Of a stretch of 64,000 nt of DNA, positions 30,553 through 42,029 are shown in pieces. The notes under the pieces were generated by a model. The model did no database searches, was not told the origin of the DNA, and saw nothing but the letters and a program-made list of their open reading frames with translations. Every line of letters starts with the position of its first letter. The first letter of the stretch is position 1. The position numbers were made by a program, and so were the translations under genes. Origin of the DNA: Leptodactylus fallax (taxonomy: Eukaryota; Chordata; Amphibia; Anura; Leptodactylidae); assembly GCA_947044405.1 (NCBI GenBank), contig CAMRHE010000332.1, positions 806,001-870,000 of the forward strand. The letters are read 5' to 3'.

Positions 30553-31218
30553 TGTAAGGGAATTGCCAGTTGAAAAATTCCCCAGTGATGCTGCAGAACC
30601 CTGGGGGGAAGGGCATAACAAGACATTGAGCCCTAAAGCTGAACCCCCCCCAATGTCCCTGACTTCTTGCCTGATCTGTCCTAGGCGACAGCAGCAACTG
30701 GTCGACAGTCCCTTCTTAATATAAGTGGCAACACAGAACCCAGATAGGACGAACAACAAAAAGGGAGGTCAGCTAGCCATGGGGTCGGTAACAGACGAGC
30801 AATGCAGTACAGAATCAAAATCCAAAAGAATAGTGAAAGTCAAAGCCAGAGGTCAGGAATAGGAATACAGGTAACAAAACAGCAAGGAATAAAGGCCAGT
30901 ACGCAGAAGCAATAGCAAGCGCCAATGTGAATGTGAGCAAAGAATAAATAGGAAGGAAGAACCCACCCCAGACTTGATAGGACGATAGGCTGCCAATCAT
31001 ACAGGCAAGGATGAGGTTAACTATTTGAGGAGCAGAGAGAAACAAAGGTGCAGGAGGCGGGTGTGTTAGAAATTCAATTATAGACAAGAGGTACTAGGAC
31101 AGTGTTCAGAATGAGCAACAAGAACCCTACGCACAAGGAATCAAACTGAACACGCCTCCTTTGCCACAGCGTGCGAGCGGACGGTGGCGCAGAGACCCAA
31201 ACAGGCAGAGATGTTACA
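30553..31218. mobile_element. Solo LTR inserted in the minisatellite
   Basis: A 666-bp block runs from TGTAAGGGAATTGCC to GAGATGTTACA, with TG...CA ends and TGTAA/TTACA inverted tips. It is flanked by the direct repeat CATAT (30548-30552 and 31219-31223). The minisatellite unit resumes across it, so the empty site is clear. A 5-bp duplication fits Ty3/gypsy elements. Orientation is not determined; no coding sequence. Confidence 0.88.
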
Positions 31219-31564
31219 CATATAATGCTGTGTTGAAGCCACTGCAGAGCATGTAATGCTGTGTGGGGTCCACTGCGGAGCATATAATGCTGTGTGGGGG
31301 CCTCTGTGGAGCATATTATACTGTGTAGGGGCCACTGTGGAGCATATTATACGGTCCCAGGATTGTTTACATGCTGGGCGCTGCTCACTCACTGTATTCT
31401 TGATATCTGCAGTTCTGGGTACTAAAGCTGTATCTCTTTCAAGTATCTGAGATATCACTGCAGCACCTGTAACCATCACTATCAAGAATTCGCTCTAGGG
31501 AGGGGGTAGCGGACCCCGGGCAAAAGTTTGCACCGGAGCCCACAAGCCCTTAGTTACGCCACTG
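31219..31564 (-). mobile_element. Minisatellite remainder and hAT-like right terminus
   Basis: Four more units (to about 31345) are followed by about 150 bases without a motif and then a right end that, inverted, reads CAGTGGCGTAACTAAGGGCT. This is a hAT-type terminus found widely in vertebrate genomes. The matching left end was not found, and may have been lost or lie left of 26690. Confidence 0.6.
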
Positions 31565-31790
31565 TCTGCTACATACACATCATACACACAGCTCTGCTAC
31601 ATACACATCATACACACACAGTTCTACTCCATACACATCATACACACACGGCTCTGCTCCATACACATCATACACACACGGCTCTGCTCCATACACATCA
31701 TACACACACAGCTCTGCTCCATACACATCATACACACACAGCTCTGCTCCATACACATCATACACACACAGCTCTGCTACATACACACTG
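31565..31790 (+). repeat. 30-bp minisatellite upstream of gene 2
   Basis: About 7.5 units of the CACATCATACACACACAGCT type, matching 13255-14390 and 48535-49240. The hAT-like terminus at 31564 replaces the left part of the array. Confidence 0.95.
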
Positions 31791-32083
31791 TAACTACATC
31801 CTGATCCTGACACGTACACTTCAGCTCATCCAGAACTGACCACAACTAGCAATGCAGAGTCCTGTATACACTGAGCACGTAACCCTGTAACACCTCATCA
31901 TGTGATCACTTGACTCCTCCCACACATAGAACTGATCACATGACATCATCACAGGTCCTTTAGCTTCTTCAGCAGCACAGCCTGGAGCCTGACTCCTCCC
32001 ACACATGTTACTGGTCACATGGTCATGACATCATCGCAGTTCTTCCTCTCGCATATATACAGTATACAGCTGTGCAGAAGGAG
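31791..32083 (+). promoter_or_regulatory. Gene 2 promoter and probable untranslated exon
   Basis: Conserved with the flanks of genes 1 and 3: CATCATGTGATCACTTGACT, CCTCCCACACAT, TGACATCATCACAGG, a CATATATAC TATA-like box near 32052 and a donor GCAGAAGGAG/GTATGTG at 32083/32084. Compared with genes 1 and 3 an extra TGACTCCTCCCACACATG copy is present (31989-32007). Confidence 0.6.
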
Positions 32084-32154
32084 GTATGTGTGTATATCTA
32101 TATATGTGTGTGTAAATAACTTCTCTACTTAGATTGCATTTTGGTTTTTTTTTA

Positions 32155-32360
32155 AGGATTCTAATATCCTTTGAAGGTCCATGTCTTTAGGGTATAAAAA
32201 ATCTGTGAATTTTCAGTTTCCTGTATAACACCATGTCTGATGAAGGGAGCTAGCACTCTCGAAAGCTTACTAGCAAATATACTCAGTTAGCCTCTAAAAG
32301 GTATCGCCTGATTTCTTCACTCTTCCACTACTTTCTATGGCTAACACGGTACAACATTAT
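32155..32360 (+). mobile_element. SINE/Penelope-like repeat with hammerhead-like core
   Basis: Contains CTGATGAAGGGAGCTAGCAC, CTCTCGAAAGCTTACTAGC, then TTAGCCTCTAAAAGGTATC and TGGCTAACACGGTACAAC. I recognise this arrangement as a widespread tetrapod dispersed repeat. The assignment to Penelope-like elements is inference from the CTGATGA...GAAA core. Confidence 0.5.
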
Positions 32361-32563
32361 ACTACTAGCATGATTGACTGTAACAGTCATGTGAGCAATG
32401 AAACTGCTGTGATGTCAAACCAGATAAGGTGGAAATCTTATGTACCAAATTATTCAAAGACAGAATATACAAGATATATACATATATATCTCCAGTAATG
32501 GTATTTTATTTCATTCAGGTTCTGTGGACCAATGCAAAAATTTTCCTGACTGACCTGTCGAGG

Positions 32564-35500
32564 ATGGAGAGAGACAAAAGCAAAAGGGCAGAAAGTATAA
32601 TAAATCTCACCCTAGAGATACTGTACCAGCTTACTGGAGAGGTGAGAGATTCTGATGATGTCACATTACATCATTCTTATCTATAGTAATAACAGATGAT
32701 ATGACTGGAGAGGTGAGAGATTCTGATGATGTCACATTACATCATTCTTATCTATAGTAATAACAGATGATATGACTGGAGAGGTGAGAGATTCTGATGA
32801 TGTCACATGACATCATTCTTATCTATAGTAATAACACATGATATGACTGGAGAGGTGAGAGATTCTGATGATGTCACATGACATCATTCTTATCTATAGT
32901 AATAACAGATGATATGACTGGAGAGGTGAGAGATTCTGATGATGTCACATTACATCATTCTTATCTATAGTAATAACAGATGATATGACTGGAGAGGTGA
33001 GAGATTCTGATGATGTCACATTACATCATTCTTATCTATAGTAATAACAGATGATATGACTGGAGAGGTGAGAGATTCTGATGATGTCACATTACATCAT
33101 TCTTATCTATAGTAATAACAGATGATATGACGGGAGAGGTGAGGGACTCTGGACATGTATGTAGTGATATTTATTAACGTGTCTGTCCATAAACAGGATT
33201 ACACAGTAGTGAAGAAGACCTCTAGTGGGCGCTGTCAGGCTCCTGTGTCTGAAGGATGGGGGAGAACCCTGAGCCCAATCCCGGGGCCTCCACCTCACTC
33301 CCTGATACATGAGGAGATCAATGGACAGAAGATCCTAGAACTCACCAACAAGATGATTGAGCTGCTGACTGGAGAGGTGACACTGCTGGGAATGCTGGGA
33401 CATTATACAGGAGCTATGAAGGGATCTGGTGATGACTGTATCATTGTGTTGTCAGGTTCCTATAAGGTGTCAGGATGTCACTGTCTATTTCTCCATGGAG
33501 GAGTGGGAGTATTTAGAAGGACACAAAGATGTGTACAAGGAGGTGATGATGGAGGATCAGCAGCCCCTCACATCAGCAGGTAATAGACATGACTAAATAC
33601 ACACGGCCTCTCATTATCTGTATGGAAAGAATGAATTCAGTCCCTGTATGTGTTTCCTCCAGTTCCATCCAGTAAGAGAACATCAGCGGAGAGATGTCCC
33701 AGTCCTCTTCTAGCACAGGATTGTAAGGAAGAAAATGTCTTTCCCCAGGATGATCAGGTAGATGGAGATAAGGTGACATGAAATCTTCCCTCTGCCCTGT
33801 AGAAGGGCTGTGAAGGTCTCGGGGTCAGTCTGGTTTTATCCCACAGTATTAGATGTTTCCTACTTGTGTAATGAGAAAGGTGGAGATGGCAGGATAAAGC
33901 TGACCATAGACATGACATGTTGTCTGGATCTTCTCACAGTTTTCTGGCTATGGAGGCTGCTGGTTGGAATAAGGAGCCAACATGGTGGATTTATCCAGGA
34001 GACCTGCAGCTATTTGCTCAGATAACTCCTGCTGTCAGTTTTGGTGGTCATGATAATGAATGATCTTTTCTTCTCCTATAAAACCTCCCACGTGACTTCT
34101 CCATCCGTCTGGTGACTTTTACAATATTTGTTTCACAGCTTTTGTATGTGGGTGAAGATCTGAAGAATATTAATGCTCCGGAGACATATGTGAGGGGAGA
34201 TGAGGAGTGTAAGGAGGACATTCCTACAGGGAACCGCACAGGTGAGGAGTCACCATTAAATAGGGGCCTGTTCACATTATGTTTGGCTATCCTGTTATAA
34301 TGTCTGTTTGATTTATTCATTCTTTTAAATGGCTCTATTAATAAATCTGTAGGTTTCCTTTTTTTCACCTTAACCATTCAGTGTGCACCATTGATTTTTA
34401 CAGTAAAATTAAAGAAGTTAATAATAGAGACTCTTCCTGTAATTTACAGAGGTTTAATGACCCTCATACAATAATAAGGTGCACCCCATGATGATCGTTG
34501 TCACTAATATGTCATGTCATAATTGAATTAAACAATGAGAAATGGTACAAACCCCTATTACTAGTAATATTTGTAAAGTTATAGGTCATGTCCTACTATA
34601 AAAGCATTGATATTGTACACAAAGTATAAGTAGGATCATACAGTGATGTGTACAAGCTGGAAATACTGTATAATATGTTTCTGGACTTTATTTACATTCA
34701 TGACATTAAAAGGAGTCTACCATCACCAAAATCTCTTCTAATCCAGTTATATGGGGTTGTAGGGGTGGCTAGTGTTAAATTTCTGAGCAAATCAACTATT
34801 AATCTGTGTGTAAATGAGCCATTTGGTGCACCCGGGTTGTGGCTGCACGTGCCAGAGCACCAATTTTCACTTTACTTCATGTTCACTATATTACTAACCT
34901 CCCCTTTAACAGCATATACACTGGTGCTTGAAAGTTTGTGAACACCTTTATTTTTCTGCATAAAGCTGAACGAAAAACTACATTGAGGAAAAGGGTAACA
35001 ACGTTCTGACCTTGTGACTTTCAGGCTCCAGATCTCGCCACACACTACAGCTCGGAACGTGAGACCACCATCATGTTATAGACAATCCTCTTGGCCATCT
35101 CATACATAAATGTGACCTGTAACTATTTAGCATATGATCAGTTCTGCAGATTCTTCTCATTGTTACTGTTTTGCCCCTGGTGGTGGAAAAATCTTCTTCT
35201 TGTCTACTACAAATGACGACCTGTTCTCACCTTCCCTATAGCTCAGGGTGTTATTAGGAGATTCCCAAGTGAAAGGTCACTGGTTCACATCGAGGATCAG
35301 TCCTGAAGAAGATTTCCCAAGAAAAGAGAAACAGCCTCATCCAGCTCATCGATAGAGGTCTCTGGGCCAAGAACATTTTCAAACTGCATCATGTGAGTGC
35401 CAGGACAGGGGGAACAATACGAAATGAAGTTCGTCCATTTAAAAGCCAAGAGGTGACGTCCAGGCAAAATATCAGCGTCAACAAGTCGGCTCATCACAAG

Positions 35501-38500
35501 GTCTATCAGTTCTGGTGCAACAAACACGGCAGTGGAGGAGACTCGTAGGCTTCATAATAGTGAGAACACAGACGTGCATGAAAGCAGCGTGTGATGTGCG
35601 TTACACAAGTCTGGAATGGTGGCCCGAAAAAAGGTGAAGAAGCCTCGACTTCAATATCATCATAAAAAGTGTCAACTTGAGTTTGCATAAAAGTTCAAAA
35701 AGTGGACAGTAGAAGATTGACAACAGGTGATTTGGAGCGATGAGATGAAAGTCAATAGACTGGGCTCTGATAGGTACAAATAGGTCTGGAAGAAACAAGG
35801 GAAAAGGGGGCTAATGGATCAAGAAATTGAAGGAACTGTCAAGTTTGGTGAAGGAAGTCTGATGATATGGGGTTGTTTCACAGCCAAAGGTGTTGGGTAC
35901 TTAACCAGGATCGATGGTGGTCTCAATGTTGAGTATCCTACAAGACGAGTTACTTCGTACACTAGAGTGCTATGGGTATGAAAAGGACGACATAGTGTAT
36001 CAGCAGGACAATGACTTGAAGTATACATCGAGATTAGTGAAGAAATGGTTGACAATGACAATGAAGTAGAGGTGCTGGATTGCCCCCTAAGACCTCAAAC
36101 CAATCGAACACTTGTGGGTGGAGCTGAAGGAAAAGCTGTATTCATACCCAAGTGAATCGACCAACATTGGGAACATGTAGAAGAGACCTGAGATCAGATT
36201 TTGGCCGAGACATGCTTGAATCTGATTGAGAATATGCTCAGAAGGATTCAAGCAGTGTTGAAAGCCAAAGGTGAATTTACAAAATGCTAACAAAATAATA
36301 AAAAAAGTAAAATTTTTAGTAGCAAAACAGTAACAATGCAGTTACATGACAAGAATCTGCATAACCGATCATATGCTAAATAGTTACAGGTCACATTTAT
36401 GTATGAGATAGCCAAGATGATTGTCTATAACATGATGGTGGTCTCACGTTTGAAGTTATAGTGGATGGTGAGCAGGGGTGTAACTAACAAAGGCTGGGCC
36501 CCATAGCAAACTTTTGACTTGGGGGCCCCCCCACAGCATAGCATCCCCTTTCCTGGCCCCCCACACAGTATAATGCCACATTTACACACATTATAATATC
36601 CCAAAATGGCCTCCAAACAGTATAATATCCAATAGCGGCCCCTCCTCACACTATAATGTTCCATAGCATCTCATCCAAACAGTATAATGTTCAATAGTGT
36701 CCCCTCCACGCCGTATAATGTCCCATTACGGCCCCTACACACAGTATATTGTCCAATAGCGGCCCCTCCACAAAATATAATGTCCCATTGTGGCCCCTGC
36801 ACAAAGTATAATGTCCCATTGTGGCCCCTGCACAAAGTATAATGTCCCATTGTGGCCCCTGCACAAAGTATAATGTCCCATAACGGCCACTCCACACAGT
36901 ATTATGTCCCATCATGGCCTATACAGTGTTCGTTGCAAATATCGCAAAAATTTTGGACTCATCAGACCCCAAAAGTTTTGGGCTACACCACCCACAAACT
37001 GTTTTACTCTGGGGTCTTTTCAGATACCAGAGTATAATGATTGGAGGCCCACAGGAGGTGAGAAACCTAAAAACCAGTGGTACTAACCTCTCCTGGGCTC
37101 CAGTGCGACACCCCGCTGTTTTTGGCCCTCTTCAATGATGTCACAGATATGGGTTACACCAATGTCATTATGTGTGGTGACACAAGCCTGACCCACGTAA
37201 TGTCTGTGACGTCACTACATAGGCCCGAAGACATCATGGATTCGCGCCAGAGCCCAGGACAGGTGAGTAACTCTGGATTTTATGTTTGTCACCTCCCCTG
37301 GGCCTCCAATCATTATACTCGGGGGGTCTGAAGAGACCTCATAGTATAATAATAGCAGTATTTTTTGGAGTTCACCCAACAAATACTCTTGCCGTAGGCC
37401 TGCAGCCTTACTTACCGGTCCTTGCTCCTGGAGGGCAGAAGGGGAATCAGAGGTGGCCGTGAGCAGGAATGGGGATCGGTAAGTAAATAGGGCCCGTTAC
37501 CTGCCGGGATTACTCCAGCAGGTAAGGCCTATTTAAAAAAGAAAAGCGGCAGGGCCTCATCCAGCCTGCTAACGTCGTGGGCCCTGTACGCCGCTGATTG
37601 TGAGATATGGAGCCTGAAAGTCAAAAATCCAAAACATTGTTACTGGTGTTTCCCCACCCTTTCCAACTCCCCATCCCTCGTCCGGATGTTTCAGCAACAG
37701 TTATGGTTTGTGTTATATTGTTCCTTTACTGAAAAACTTAATAAAAACTTTCTAATGGAAAACATTGTTACCCATTTCCTTGTCAGTGTGTATAAGATTT
37801 TCCCAAAAAAGAGTAAAAAATGTTAGACTAGGTCATTTATTTTTATAAAAAAAAAATATCCAATATCACATATCTCTGAGTGGAAAAAGTATGTGAACCT
37901 TTACGATTATCAAATAATTTGAAAGTGAAATTAGAGTCCGGTGTCTTCACTCAGTGGGATGACAATCTGGTATTATTATTGGGTCCTCTAGATCCCAGCA
38001 GCTCACGAAGTTCCCAGTCCCCTTAGAGGTCATGGTGGCTCCCATAGCTGTGCACACAGTGCTAAATTTTGTGCAGCAGCCTGACTTTGCATGGATGTAT
38101 ATACAGTGAGGGAAATAAGTATTTGATCCCTTGCTGATTTTGTAAGTTTGCCCACTGACAAAGACATGAACAGTCTCTAATTTTAAAGGTAGGTTAATTT
38201 TAACAGTGAGAGATAGAATATCAAAAATAAAATCCAGAAAATCACATTGTATAAATTTTATAAATTTATTTGCATTTTGCAGAGAGAAATAAGTATTTCC
38301 CTCTGGCAAACAAGACTTAATACTTGGTGGCAATACCCTTGTTGGCAAGCCCAGCAGTCAGACGTTCTTTGTAGTTGATGATGAGGTTTGCGCACATGTC
38401 AGGAGGAATTTTGGTCCACTCCTCTTTTCAGATCATATCTAAATCATTAAGATTTTAAGGCTGTCGCTTGGCAACTCGGAGCTTCAACTCCCTCCATAAG

Positions 38501-41500
38501 TTTCTATGGGATTAAGGTCTGGAGACAGGCTAGGCCACTCCTTTATCTGCTTCTTTTTGAGCCCCTCTTTTGTTACCTTGGCTGTAGGTTTTGGGTCATT
38601 GTCCTGCTGGAAGACCCAGCCACGACCCATTTTTAATGTCCTGGCAGAGGGAAGGAGGCTGTCTCTCAGGATTTTATGGTACATGGCTCCATCCATTCTC
38701 CCATTGATGCGGTGAAGTAGTCCTGCGCCCTTAGCAGAGGAACACCCCAAAACATAATGTTTCCCCCTCCATGCCTGACAGTGGGGACGGTGTTCTTTGG
38801 GTCATAGGCAGCATTTCTCTTCTTCCAAACACGTTGAGTTGAGTTAATGCCAAAAAGCTCAATTTTTGTCTCATCTGACCACAGCACCTTCTCCCATTCA
38901 CTCGCAGAATTATCCAAGTGTTCATTGACAAACTTCAGCCGGGCCTGCACATGGGCCTTCTTGAGCAGGGGGACCTTGTGGGCACTGCAGGATTTTAATC
39001 CAATACGGCATAATGTGTTACCAATGGTTTTCTTGGTGACTGTGGTCCCGGCTGCCTTGAGATCATTAACAAGTTCCCTCCGTGTAGTTTTAGGCTGATC
39101 TCTCACCTTCCTCATGATCAAGGATACCCCACGAGGTGAGATTTTGCATGGAGCCCCAGATCGATGTCGATTGACAGTCATTTTGTATTTCTTCTCATGT
39201 TGTCTCCTTCTCGCACAGCGTCTTACTTCTGGTTTTGTAGCCCATTCCAGCCTTGTGCAGGTCTATGATCTTGTCCCTGACATCCTTAGAAAGCTCTTTG
39301 GTCTTGCCCATGTTGTAGAGGTTAGAGTCTGACTGAGTAATGGAGTCTGTGGACAGGAGTCTTTTATACAGGTGACAATATAAGAAAGTATCTGACTGGT
39401 CTGTAGGAGCCAGAACTCCTAATGGTTGGGAGGGGAGCAAATACTTATTTCTCTCTGCAAAATGCAAATAAATTTATAAAATTTATACAATGTGATTTTC
39501 TGGATTTTATTTTTGATATTCTATCTCTCACTGTTAAAATTAACCTACCCTTAACATTATAGACTGTTCATGTCTTTGTCAGTGGGCAAACTTACAAAAT
39601 CAGCAAGGAACAAATACTTATTTCCTTCACTGTATACATCCTTGCATGGTTAAGTGTGGACTGCCTGGATGGGAATTCTGGAACTGGTTAAAGAAAACAA
39701 AAATTTAGATGAATAATGTATTCTGTGTACTTTATCATTTCATATTGTACTAATCTGTTCGGTTTGCTCAGTAATTAAAGACATATATTCCTAAATATCT
39801 TACTCCAGATCGTATAAGTAACAAACCCAACATGCTGTATTCAAATATCACAACATCTACATTTGGTCATCACTATGAATCTGTTCTCTGTAAGGTATTA
39901 TAGCATCTAGAAATAAAACCCTTTCTTAGGGATCATAGGTTATCTCCAATAATCTGTAAATGAGGATTAGACCTCATAGAACAATAAAGACTATACAACC
40001 GAATATAGAAATATCTTTGTGAATTTAATAACCCATAATATCTGGAAAGTTTCTCCCAAGATTTCCCAGCTTGATGAAGTTGTGATACAAGAAATAACCC
40101 TCTTTGCTGCCAGAAACCTTTGGCAGGGGAATAATAAAAATTATTTCAATAAATACCCCATAATAGTGAAAAATCAAAAGAATCGAAACACACATCAAAA
40201 TTTTACTATAGGACACCCTGTTAAAATAACCAGTATCTAACAATTAAAATATCAAATAATGTGACAGATGTGTCCCATCAAACAACATATCACCAAATCT
40301 TGGCTCTTCCCAATGGAATAGATGCTACATTTTGATTTTTGTCCTAGTTTTTTTCAGTTAAGGGCAAAACATTGAGGGATACTTATTCCTCCACCCTATT
40401 CGAAATATTAAGGTCCAAATACTTAAAAGAGCCAGACAAGGAAAGCGCCGTCAGGTCAGATCTGGGGGAAATCGATCAAGTTAAAAGCAACAGAATCAAT
40501 ATATATACAGTATTTAAAAAAAAAAAAAAAAAAAACATCGGCAAACCCATAGGCAAGTACCCAATGGGAATCAGGGTCCAAGAGGAAGAAACAGAATAAT
40601 CTGTACCCAAGACAGACAGGCATAGGATACGAAACAATTCCACATCCCCAACCGAACAATAGAGTTTCAGTGCATAAGAAACATTACAACTACAAAATGA
40701 ATACAGAGGCCCAAAATTTATGTAAAGTTCTTGGATACTACTGAAAGGTCCCTCAGTTAAACAATAAATAAGCCAAGGGCTGTGCAAAAAAAAGGGGCAG
40801 TGTACAAGGTCGACGGACCTAGGAAGATGGTGGCTGCAAGACAGAAGAGGAGACCAGTCTGGTGGCCCAACATCATCATCTACTGGTCCTCGCTCTGAGG
40901 TCTACTGTTACATTGCCATGTGTTTTGTCACCAGTTTCTTTGCTAAATTTTACTACAAGCCTTATAATTTTCATGGACATTTTATATAGAAATGTAATAA
41001 AATAGCTAAATAATTTTAAGGTTATATTATACAAAAATAATAATATCAGTTTTCTTCTTGGCAGATGACTGTACCAGGATTTCAAAGGACTATCTCATAT
41101 CTTCAGACTATAAAGCAGATGATGGTGGTATCACACAAGATACAGTTGAAGAACATGTCATTATCCCATATTTTCCCTCAGACTTTCACAGGAAAGATCC
41201 ATCATCTGATCCTTCTATACAGGTCCTATCTTCTCATTCATCACAGACTGTGAATCAAAGTAAAAGCCACAGACGGACTGTTAAGCATCAGAGAAGTCAT
41301 ACAGGGGAGAAGCCATATTCATGTTCTGAATGTGGGAAATTTTTTACAAAGAAATCACATCTTGTTACACATCGAAGAATTCACACGGGGGAGAAGCCAT
41401 TTTCATGTTCAGAATGTGGGAAATGTTTTTATCAGAAATCACATCTTGTTACACATCAGAGAATTCACACAGGAGAGAAGCCATATTCATGTTCAGAATG

Positions 41501-42029
41501 TGGGAAACGTTGCAGCGATAAATCAGCTCTTGTAAGACATCACAGAATTCACACAGGAGAGAAGCCCTTCTCATGTTCAGAATGCGGGAAACGATGCAGT
41601 GATAAATCAGCTCTTGTAAGACATCACAGAATTCACACAGGGGAGAAGCCATTTTCATGTTCAGATTGTGGGAAATGTTTTAACCACAAATCAGCTCTTG
41701 TTATACATCAAAGAATTCATGTAGGGGATAAACCATATTTATGTTTAGAATGTGGGAAATGTTTTTACCAGAGATCGCATCTTGTTACACATCAGAGAAT
41801 TCACACAGGGGAGAAGCCATTCTCATGTTCAGAATGTGGGAAGCTTTGTAGCAATAACTCAAGTTTTGTTAGACATCTGAGAATTCACACAGGGCAGAAG
41901 CCATTTTCATGTTCAGAATGTGGAAAACGTTTTTATCAGAAATCAGATCTTATTAAACATCAGAGAATTCACGCAGGGGAGAAGCCATTCTCAGGCCCAG
42001 AATTTGGTAAATTTTCAAATTCAATGTAA
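32564..42029 (+). CDS. KRAB-like C2H2 zinc-finger protein, gene 2 (8 fingers)
   Basis: Coding exons: 32564-32641, 33197-33376, 33456-33579, 33663-33757, 34139-34241, 41065-42029; about 514 aa, all phases consistent. The start is [18 protein letters not shown]; the upstream exon part differs from genes 1 and 3, and an earlier ATG at 32532 opens only a five-codon frame. The KRAB A-like exon ([18 protein letters not shown]) is identical to the paralogues. Eight C2H2 fingers follow. It is predicted to be a nuclear DNA-binding repressor by family. The 6.8-kb last intron contains a mariner-like element, a hAT-like element and a Tc1 element. No frame damage is seen. Confidence 0.88.
32642..33138 (+). 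repeat. 71-bp intronic minisatellite, gene 2 (7 units)
   Basis: Seven 71-bp units start at 32642 and every 71 bases to 33068, closing at 33139 with GGGAGAG/GTGAGGG. Same unit as in genes 1 and 3; each unit contains the ACTGGAGAG/GTGAGAG donor-like junction. Confidence 0.95.
33456..33579 (+). CDS. Gene 2 KRAB A-like exon
   Basis: 124 bp, same borders and sequence as in genes 1 and 3 ([20 protein letters not shown]...). The flanking introns are also nearly identical, pointing to recent duplication or conversion. Confidence 0.88.
34242..34913 (+). other. Gene 2 last intron, 5' part
   Basis: No recognised element until the Tc1 terminus at about 34914. Confidence 0.45.
34914..35033 (+). mobile_element. 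Tc1-like terminus fragment
   Basis: ACACTGGTGCTTGAAAGTTTGTGAAC is a left terminus of a Tc1/mariner family common in vertebrates. A further part of what may be the same element, GAGTGGAAAAAGTATGTGAAC, lies at about 37874-37900. If so, the mariner-like and hAT-like elements between them were inserted later. Confidence 0.5.
35034..36472 (+). mobile_element. Mariner/Tc1-superfamily element with long inverted ends
   Basis: Inverted arms of about 150 bp (35034-35185 and 36320-36472) share CATCATGTTATAGACAATC and TGACCTGTAACTATTTAGCA. The interior holds a decayed transposase on the + strand. The right arm abuts the next element directly. Confidence 0.75.
35600..36200 (+). pseudogene. Mariner/Tc1-superfamily transposase (decayed)
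   Basis: Across shifting frames the three catalytic blocks are visible: [14 protein letters not shown] near 35735 (first Asp), [18 protein letters not shown] near 35995 (second Asp), and [19 protein letters not shown] near 36100 (Glu). [20 protein letters not shown] lies between (35840-35895). Many stops and frameshifts mean it is inactive. Confidence 0.72.
36473..37560 (-). mobile_element. hAT-like element with minisatellite and hairpin modules
   Basis: Starts CAGGGGTGTAACTAACAAAG, a hAT-type terminus, immediately after the mariner-like element. It contains the 30-bp minisatellite in inverse orientation (36540-36905, units like CTCCACACAGTATAATGTCC), the long inverted repeat at 37005-37350, and a further inverted module (37395-37530, TTACTTACCGGTCC / GGATCGGTAAGTAA) that also occurs inverted at 27180-27360. 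The right end is not identified. Confidence 0.6.
37005..37350. repeat. Long inverted repeat, second copy
   Basis: Arms of about 95 bp (37005-37105 and 37250-37350) pair as in 27364-27682. ATGATTGGAGGCCCACAGGA matches the complement of TCCCCTGGGCCTCCAATCAT, and GTACTAACCTCTCCTGGGCTC matches the complement of GAGCCCAGGACAGGTGAGTAAC. The capping hairpins are imperfect here (TACTCTGGGGTCT / AGATACCAGAGTA). Confidence 0.85.
37561..38103. other. Intron with Tc1 debris
   Basis: Contains the Tc1-like piece at about 37798-37920. The rest shows no recognised feature. Confidence 0.4.
38104..39632 (-). mobile_element. Tc1-like element (complete ends)
   Basis: A 1529-bp element with TIRs CAGTGAGGGAAATAAGTATT / complement of ...CAAATACTTATTTCCTTCACTG, flanked by TA at 38102-38103 and 39633-39634. 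The inverted ends extend inward about 170 bp, including AATTTTAACAGTGAGAGATA and CAGAGAGAAATAAGTATT. It resembles the Passport/Tc1 group found in fish and frogs. The transposase lies on the minus strand. Confidence 0.88.
38480..39311 (-). pseudogene. Tc1 transposase (frameshifted)
   Basis: ATG at 39311 starts [20 protein letters not shown]. The helix-turn-helix part is shifted near 39190, after which [16 protein letters not shown] sequence continues as [19 protein letters not shown]. The catalytic blocks are present: [13 protein letters not shown] (38860), [15 protein letters not shown] (38590) and SPDLNPIE (38500), so the DDE triad is intact. Two or three frameshifts, including one at about 38745 and one after SPDLNPIE, break the frame. 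Confidence 0.85.
39635..41064 (+). other. Gene 2 last intron, 3' part
   Basis: AT-rich, with an A-tract at 40507-40535. Positions 40800-40990 match 53835-53985 upstream of the gene 3 finger exon (GGACCTAGGAAGATGGTGGC), so this piece belongs to the ancestral gene unit. No other feature seen. Confidence 0.55.
41065..42029 (+). CDS. Gene 2 zinc-finger exon
   Basis: Begins after TTCTTCTTGGCAG and reads [20 protein letters not shown]. Eight fingers follow with contact residues (-1,2,3,6) KSHT, QSHT, DSAR, DSAR, HSAI, QSHT, NSSR, QSDK. Fingers 3 and 4 are identical in protein and differ only at a few silent sites. Finger 7 has Phe for the helix Leu. The tail [14 protein letters not shown] is a degenerate finger start in which both Cys are lost; the stop is TAA at 42027. 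Confidence 0.92.

Noticed and set aside
29483..30759. Open frames up to 404 codons (VAPTQYYMPT..., HTVLYAYSGP...)
   Set aside because: Products of a 30-bp tandem repeat; the frames run through unrelated flanks and show no domain.
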